Source of the DNA: Aromatoleum diolicum | Lineage (GTDB): Bacteria > Pseudomonadota > Gammaproteobacteria > Burkholderiales > Rhodocyclaceae | NCBI RefSeq assembly: GCF_012910955.1 | Contig: NZ_WTVQ01000002.1 | Coordinates: 124,001-188,000 of the forward strand | Reading direction: 5' to 3' | Length of the DNA stretch: 64,000 nucleotides | Shown here: positions 60,745-64,000 of the stretch, piece after piece | Position numbering within the stretch: position 1 is the first letter of the stretch | Layout: each line of letters opens with the position of its first letter | The notes under the pieces: generated by a model | Database searches by the model: none | Told to the model about the DNA's origin: nothing | What the model saw: only the letters and a program-made list of their open reading frames with translations | Made by a program: the position numbers and the translations under genes

Positions 60745-61510
60745 CGGCACTTCCGTCGCTGCCCGTGCCGGCCGTCGCGAGCCCGGCCAGCAACTCCGGG
60801 TGCTGCGCAAGAAGGCTCGCCTGCAGCGCCTGCACCGTGGCGTCGTCGGGCATGCGCGGACGCGGCAGCGCGAGCGGATACTCAAGCACCACGCGCCCCG
60901 GCGCCGCGGACAGGAAACACACCCGGTCGGCCAGCGACAGTGCTTCGCGCAGGTCATGGGTGACGAACAGCACCGTGCAGCGGCAACGCTGCCACAGTTC
61001 GACCAGCATCGCACGCAGGCGGTTGGCGGTGGGCACGTCGAGCGAGACGAAGGGTTCGTCCATCAGCAGCAGCTTCGGCTCGATGACGAAGGCGCGGGCG
61101 AGCGCGACGCGGCGCTGCATGCCGCCGGACAGCCGCCCGGGAAAGGCGTCCATGACTTCGCCCAGGCCCATCGCACCCAGCAGGTCACGGGCGCGCCGCT
61201 GCGCTGCGTCGGATTGGCCGGCGACCAGCAGCACGTTATCCAGCACCGTGAGCCAGGGCATCAGGCGCGGCTCCTGGAACATGAAGCCGATGCCGTGTTC
61301 GGGGGCTGCGCCGCCGAGGCTGACACGTCCGTCGACATCGCGGTCGAGCCCGCCGACGACATTCAGCAGCGTGCTCTTGCCGCAGCCGGACGGGCCGACC
61401 ACGCAGACGAATTCGCCCGGCGCCGCGTTCAGCGCGAGCCCGGACAGGGCCAGGTGCGGCTGACCGCCGCGGTCAGGATAGGATTTTCGCCGGATTGCGA
61501 TCTCAAGCAT
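60737..61510 (-). CDS. ABC importer ATPase, nitrate/taurine/sulfonate type
   Basis: 257 residues with Walker A VVGPSGCGKSTLLNVVGGLD, Q-loop GIGFMFQEPRLMPWLTVLDN, signature FPGRLSGGMQRRVALARAFV, Walker B PKLLLMDEPFVSLDVPTA, H-loop FVTHDLREALSLADRVCF. The pattern is that of SsuB/TauB/NrtD. It lies 5 bp after its permease gene. Being in the middle of alcohol-oxidation genes, its cargo may be a small organic acid, a cofactor precursor or a trace-metal chelate; sequence alone does not decide. Confidence 0.9.
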   Translation of the reverse strand: MLEIAIRRKSYPDRGGQPHLALSGLALNAAPGEFVCVVGPSGCGKSTLLNVVGGLDRDVDGRVSLGGAAPEHGIGFMFQEPRLMPWLTVLDNVLLVAGQSDAAQRRARDLLGAMGLGEVMDAFPGRLSGGMQRRVALARAFVIEPKLLLMDEPFVSLDVPTANRLRAMLVELWQRCRCTVLFVTHDLREALSLADRVCFLSAAPGRVVLEYPLALPRPRMPDDATVQALQASLLAQHPELLAGLATAGTGSDGSADD

Positions 61511-61515
61511 GCCGT

Positions 61516-62274
61516 TTACCCCCGCCACCGCGTCAGGCGCCGCTCCAGCGGCCGCAACGCGGCCGCCTCCACGATCAGCACAATGGCGGCGAAAACCAGC
61601 GTGTAGGCGAGGATGCCGGCGATATCGAAGAACTGGAAGAACATGTTGAGCTGGAAACCGATGCCGTTGCTGCGACCGAGCAGTTCGACCACCAGCACGA
61701 TCTTCCAGATCAGCGACAGCCCGGAGCGCGCCGCCGCCATCAGGTAGGGGTAGAGCTGCGGCAGATAGACGCGCGTCAACGTACGCCAGCGCGGCAGGCG
61801 GTAGGCGTGCGCGACCTGCATCAGATTGCGGTCGATGGCGCGCGCCCCTTCGCGCACGGTCACCACCACGGTGGGAATCTTGTTCACCGCCACGGCGAAA
61901 ATTGCAGCCGCATCGTTGAGGCCGAACCATACGTAGCACAGGATGATCGTCACCAGCGCCGGGATGTTGAGCCCGAGCACCAGCCAGCCATCGAGCAGGA
62001 GGTCGAGCTGCCGCCAGCGGCCCATCGCGATGCCGATCGCGGTGCCGATCGCCATCGCCAGCAGGAAGCTGACCACGACGCGCGCCAGCGTGATGGCGAG
62101 ATGCCAGGGCAGCGCGAGCGACACGGTTTCATCGACGACGCGCCCGAACACCACCGCCGGAGCCGGGAGGCTGGTGCTCTGCAGCAGCCACGCTAGGAAC
62201 TGCCACAGCGCGAGGAAACCGAGCAGCGACGCGAGACGCACCCAGCCATCGCCGCGCGGGAACAGCGGTTTCAT
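61516..62274 (-). CDS. ABC importer permease, nitrate/taurine/sulfonate type
   Basis: 252 residues with six helices and the EAA loop near RVYLPQLYPYLMAAARSGLS. I chose the ATG at 62274 (MKPLFPRGDGWVRLASLLGF) because AAGGGAGGG stands just before it; a longer frame begins at 62337 and touches the stop of the upstream gene as TAATG. Family segments are ITLARVVVSFLLAMAIGTAI and IPTVVVTVREGARAIDRNLM. Confidence 0.9.
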   Translation of the reverse strand: MKPLFPRGDGWVRLASLLGFLALWQFLAWLLQSTSLPAPAVVFGRVVDETVSLALPWHLAITLARVVVSFLLAMAIGTAIGIAMGRWRQLDLLLDGWLVLGLNIPALVTIILCYVWFGLNDAAAIFAVAVNKIPTVVVTVREGARAIDRNLMQVAHAYRLPRWRTLTRVYLPQLYPYLMAAARSGLSLIWKIVLVVELLGRSNGIGFQLNMFFQFFDIAGILAYTLVFAAIVLIVEAAALRPLERRLTRWRG

Positions 62275-62336
62275 CCGCCCTCCCTTGCGCAGCGAAGACG
62301 AGGGCAACACGGCCGTGTCATCCGCGCCGCCTTTCA

Positions 62337-63329
62337 TTACCGTGCGCCACCCGGGTGCCAGAAGGTTCCGGCCGGCAGCGCCGTTGCCGGCCCAACCAGT
62401 TCCGCGCCACCTTCCGCGGCCAGGATACCGAAGACGCGACCTGCGGTGCGTTCGGCCTGCGCACTGTCCGTACCCGGAATCCCGGCACGGAAACCCTGCC
62501 GCAGCGCCGCCAGCGTCGCATCGTCCTCGGCGCGCGTGAGCGGACGCAGATCCTCCCACACCGCATCGGACTCCAGCATCAGCTGCTTGGCCTTCGCCGA
62601 GGCGCGCAGGAAACCTTCGATCGCGGCGCGGTTGCGCCCGGCCCATTCCTCGCGGAACACCCAGCCGACCATCGGTAGTTCGCCCTCGACGCCCAGCGCG
62701 CGCAGGATGTCGTCGAGATTGACCAGTTCGCGCATGCCGGCCGCACGCAGGCGCGCGGCGTAATGCCAGAAGTTCAGCACTGCCGGCAGTTCGCCCTTGA
62801 GCATCAAGGCATTGAGCAGCGGCGGCGCGCCGAAATCCGGCTTCACGAGCCGTGCGGCATCCTCGCCAATGGTCTTGCGCGAATAGGCACGCAGCAACAG
62901 CCAGCTCTTGTCCAGCGCCCCGCCCGCAACACCCAGACGCATGCCGCGCAGATCCGCGAGCGTTTGCACGCCCGCATCGGGCCGCACCATGACGCCGCCG
63001 ATCGCCCGCGAATAAGGCACGAAGGCGAAATCGCGCCCCTCGGCACGCTGGCGCGCGACCCAGATCCAGTCATTGACGATGACATCGACGGCACCGCCCT
63101 GCAGCGCGACATTGGCGGCATCCTTCAACGCCAACGGCACGACCTCGAAACGCACGCCTTCGCGCTCGGCGAGCCCCATGCGTTTCATCACGTCGAGTTC
63201 CCAGCTCACCGTGCCGTATTGCAGCACGCCGATGCGGATCGTCGGCAAGTCGGCAGCACCGGCCGGGGCGATCAGGCAGGCGAGCAGCGCGACAGCTATC
63301 AGCCATGCTCGCGCGAGAGGATGGAACAT
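62337..63329 (-). CDS. ABC importer binding protein, nitrate/taurine/sulfonate type
   Basis: 330 residues with a signal peptide (MFHPLARAWLIAVALLACLI to AGAA) and an SsuA-like fold: IRIGVLQYGTVSWELDVMKR, VALQGGAVDVIVNDWIWVAR, LRGMRLGVAGGALDKSWLLL, MVGWVFREEWAGRNRAAIEG. GGAGACAGGAA precedes the ATG at 63329. It is the first gene of a minus-strand run that continues through the exporter set to 56842; the upstream region has a sigma-54-type promoter and a 38-bp element. Confidence 0.9.
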   Translation of the reverse strand: MFHPLARAWLIAVALLACLIAPAGAADLPTIRIGVLQYGTVSWELDVMKRMGLAEREGVRFEVVPLALKDAANVALQGGAVDVIVNDWIWVARQRAEGRDFAFVPYSRAIGGVMVRPDAGVQTLADLRGMRLGVAGGALDKSWLLLRAYSRKTIGEDAARLVKPDFGAPPLLNALMLKGELPAVLNFWHYAARLRAAGMRELVNLDDILRALGVEGELPMVGWVFREEWAGRNRAAIEGFLRASAKAKQLMLESDAVWEDLRPLTRAEDDATLAALRQGFRAGIPGTDSAQAERTAGRVFGILAAEGGAELVGPATALPAGTFWHPGGAR

Positions 63330-63395
63330 TTCCTGTCTCCATGATTCTTGTTTAATCACCCGCGGGATCGAGCCCACAGGCGTGTGATTCTGCTA

Positions 63396-63411
63396 TGCAC
63401 GATCTGGTCCA
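63396..63411 (-). promoter_or_regulatory. Sigma-54-type promoter of the ABC importer operon
   Basis: On the minus strand TGGACC-AGATC-GTGCA keeps GG-N10-GC (GG at 63410-63409, GC at 63398-63397) with mismatches at three other consensus positions. The start would be near 63385, about 56 bp before the gene. The 38-bp element lies 42-80 bp upstream of it, the usual place of a sigma-54 activator site. Confidence 0.5.
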
Positions 63412-63452
63412 GGTGTCTCGATGCCCTGGCGGACATCGGCGGCCGCCCCGAC

Positions 63453-63490
63453 CGTCCCGCTTTGGAGCAACTGCTCCATTTTGGAACACC
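63453..63490. repeat. 38-bp element, copy 2 (candidate activator site)
   Basis: Second copy of the element at 56716-56753, with TTTGGAGCA, TGCTCCA and TGGAACACC at the same spacing and only 6 differences, all in the spacers or at the edge. Placement upstream of a sigma-54-type promoter suggests binding by the AcoR-like activator or another enhancer protein. Confidence 0.65.
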
Positions 63491-63636
63491 CCGAAACCAC
63501 GTGCTCGCTCCTCCATGCGTGCGACACGCGCTATCAAGGATAGTGCATTGCCCCTTGCGCTGCGCTTGCGCGTTCGGCCTGCTCATCGTCGCTGCCGTGA
63601 AGCCCACGCTGCCGGCGTGATCGCGACTGGTTCCGG

Positions 63637-63665
63637 AAAAAAAACGGGCGGCTGGAGCCGCCCGT
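63637..63665 (-). terminator. Rho-independent terminator of the aldehyde dehydrogenase gene
   Basis: On the minus strand the stem ACGGGCGG / CCGCCCGT with a 6-nt loop is followed by eight T. It lies about 140 bp after the stop codon. Confidence 0.92.
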
Positions 63666-63763
63666 GAACTCTTCCGCTCGTGGAGGGAGGAGAGAGGGAG
63701 AGAAGAACACTTCACAACGCAGGGCCCCGGACGCCCGCAGCGCGCGCGCCCGGGAACACCGCC

Positions 63764-63803
63764 GCGCTCAGAAGAAGCCGAGCGCGAGGACCTGGTAACG
63801 CGC

Positions 63804-63822
<19 letters not shown>
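63764..63822. repeat. Direct duplication of the 3' end of the aldehyde dehydrogenase gene
   Basis: CTCAGAAGAAGCCGAGCGCG (63767-63786) repeats CTCAGAAAAAGCCGAGCGCG (63803-63822) with one difference. The second contains the gene's own stop codon and last codons (ALGFF, stop); the first is a copy 36 bp downstream of it in the transcript, also reading ALGFF-stop. Confidence 0.7.

Positions 63823-64000
<178 letters not shown>

Larger units (their letters stand above)
63330..63803. other. Intergenic control region between aldehyde dehydrogenase and the ABC importer
   Basis: 474 bp without a gene. From right to left it holds a copy of the last codons of the aldehyde dehydrogenase, a GA-rich stretch (63684-63706), the terminator 63637-63665, the 38-bp element 63453-63490 and a sigma-54-type promoter 63396-63411. 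Confidence 0.75.

Overview
This 64-kb window is a high-GC chromosomal segment of a betaproteobacterium, most likely a Rhodocyclales relative of Aromatoleum, Azoarcus or Thauera. The evidence is a tungsten aldehyde oxidoreductase operon of the Aromatoleum type, a PQQ alcohol-oxidation module, an NsrR/NnrS nitric-oxide module, an OprD-type porin with a TRAP carboxylate importer, and the housekeeping order lptG-lptF / pepA-holC-valS. I see no insertion sequence, prophage or CRISPR array. The assignment rests on gene content only.

Region 1 (1-17659) is the most interesting part. After an ndpA gene cut by the window edge comes a run of minus-strand genes: OprD-type porin, PrpF-family isomerase 1, a hydroxyacid-dehydrogenase remnant, tcuB, tcuA, a LysR regulator, a fumarase/aspartase-superfamily lyase, a CitE-like lyase, a family III CoA-transferase, a mesaconyl-CoA/itaconyl-CoA hydratase-like protein, TRAP transporter dctM-dctQ-dctP, and PrpF-family isomerase 2, with a divergent LysR regulator at the end. 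Read together they suggest a complete route: tricarballylate to cis-aconitate (TcuAB), to trans-aconitate (PrpF-type isomerase), to itaconate (the lyase acting as a trans-aconitate decarboxylase, like fungal Tad1), to itaconyl-CoA, to citramalyl-CoA, and to acetyl-CoA plus pyruvate. The first and last steps follow known families; the two middle steps are inference. The two prpF promoters share a near-identical 23-bp palindrome, so the cluster is probably one regulon.

Region 2 (17.7-31.8 kb) holds separate small units: a CheB-CheR-PAS fusion, an alpha/beta hydrolase with an FMN reductase, a VIT-family transporter, a Crp-PAS fusion regulator, a stress-type small membrane protein, an initiator tRNA with its terminator, a LysR/MFS divergent pair, an HPP-CBS membrane protein, and nsrR facing a nnrS operon with NsrR-like operators between them.

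Region 3 (31.8-47.1 kb) is mostly core: lptFG, pepA, holC, valS, tusA-like, bepA-like and moaC. It is followed by a double-CDGSH protein, two YceI proteins with a cytochrome b561, and a LysR/NmrA divergent pair.

Region 4 (47.1-64 kb) is devoted to aldehyde and alcohol oxidation. It contains tupC-tupB (tungstate uptake, no tupA in view), a small unknown gene, a MoaD-like gene, aorC-aorB-aorA, and an AcoR-like sigma-54 activator. Next come cytochrome pedF with a periplasmic binding protein, an ABC-2 exporter set with a YVTN propeller protein typical of PQQ alcohol oxidation, a second nitrate/taurine-type ABC importer, and the end of an ExaC-type aldehyde dehydrogenase. Sigma-54 (-24/-12) promoters sit before aorA, before pedF (a perfect consensus match) and before the second ABC importer. 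A 38-bp element occurs twice and may be an activator site. The dehydrogenase that makes the aldehyde lies outside the window.
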